Below, piece by piece: positions 5,680-5,866 of a stretch of 5,866 nucleotides of DNA. Each line of letters starts with the position of its first letter. Position 1 is the stretch's first letter. Under the pieces are notes generated by a model. It was not told where the DNA came from. It ran no database searches and saw only the letters and a list, made by a program, of their open reading frames with translations. Position numbers and translations under genes: made by a program. This DNA is from DATADD01 sp036258675 (lineage in GTDB: Bacteria; Actinomycetota; CADDZG01; WHSQ01), in the NCBI GenBank assembly GCA_036258675.1, contig DATADD010000029.1, positions 1 through 5,866 on the forward strand, read 5' to 3'.

Positions 5680-5866
5680 ATGGGCGCCATGAACCCCGAA
5701 GCGCCCGCCGGCTATCGGTCGCGCCCCGCGTCGGAGGTGGACGCCGACTCCATCTACCGCGTCATCCACGACTACGACGTGAGCATGGTGGGCTACAGCG
5801 ACTTCGCCAGGGATGATCTCTTCGAGCTCTTCCGCGAGGAGCACTTCGACATCCAGCGCGACACCC
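5680..5866 (+). CDS. GNAT family N-acetyltransferase, N-terminal part only
   Basis: The frame opens with MGAMNPEAPAGYRSRPASEV and continues DADSIYRVIHDYDVSMVG, then SDFARDDLFELFREEHFDIQRDT, and runs off the right edge after 62 codons. The 'YRSRPAS..DADSIYRVIHDYD' start matches the first strand and helix of GNAT acetyltransferases. The 'VG..D...DDL...f....FDI.RD' continuation is common in actinobacterial members. The acetyl-CoA-binding loop lies beyond the window, so activity and substrate cannot be judged. ATG 5680 is preferred over ATG 5689 because AGGTG (5668-5672) lies at a suitable distance. Codons are GC-rich like the left half of the window and unlike the genes just before it. Confidence 0.75.
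   Translation, partial: MGAMNPEAPAGYRSRPASEVDADSIYRVIHDYDVSMVGYSDFARDDLFELFREEHFDIQRDT

Noticed and set aside
5215..5844. A 209-codon minus-strand frame opposite the DUF6636-like and GNAT genes
   Set aside because: Low-complexity shadow of two recognisable plus-strand genes.

Overview
The window is bacterial, very GC-rich and gene-dense, and looks actinobacterial. GTG/TTG starts, stop/start overlaps, a DUF6636-like protein and the style of the acetyltransferase suggest a soil actinomycete, perhaps of the Thermoleophilia/Solirubrobacterales type. That lineage is my impression and is not proven by any marker gene.

Left half (1 to about 3,685, minus strand): a tight run of four genes read right to left. 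It starts with an ICMT/PEMT-like integral membrane methyltransferase. Next is a 71-codon protein resembling only the N-terminus of a CPBP (CAAX-protease-like) membrane protein. Then comes a CPA2-type cation:proton antiporter, and last a penicillin-acylase-family Ntn hydrolase whose 3' end lies outside the window. The first three genes are joined by GTGA stop/start overlaps. The acylase follows the antiporter after 42 nt in the same reading frame. The proteins are three membrane genes plus an amide hydrolase, and I infer co-transcription. No shared pathway can be read from the sequence.

Middle (about 3,716 to 5,640): base composition drops clearly (58% G+C at 4,561-4,620 against 83% at 3,001-3,060, counted by hand). 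It holds, in order, a doubtful 113-codon minus-strand frame and a zincin metallopeptidase with HExxHxxGxxD (plus). These are followed by a small NYN/PIN-like ribonuclease (minus, convergent with the peptidase) and a six-cysteine DUF6636-like protein (plus) that lacks the signal peptide its family normally has. This looks like an accessory stretch of unrelated single genes.

Right edge (5,680 to 5,866): GC-rich again, with the N-terminus of a GNAT acetyltransferase running off the window. A motif, CTACYGTCGR, occurs shortly upstream of the NYN, DUF6636-like and GNAT genes and may be a shared -10-type promoter element. I saw no RNA gene, CRISPR array, insertion sequence or convincing terminator.
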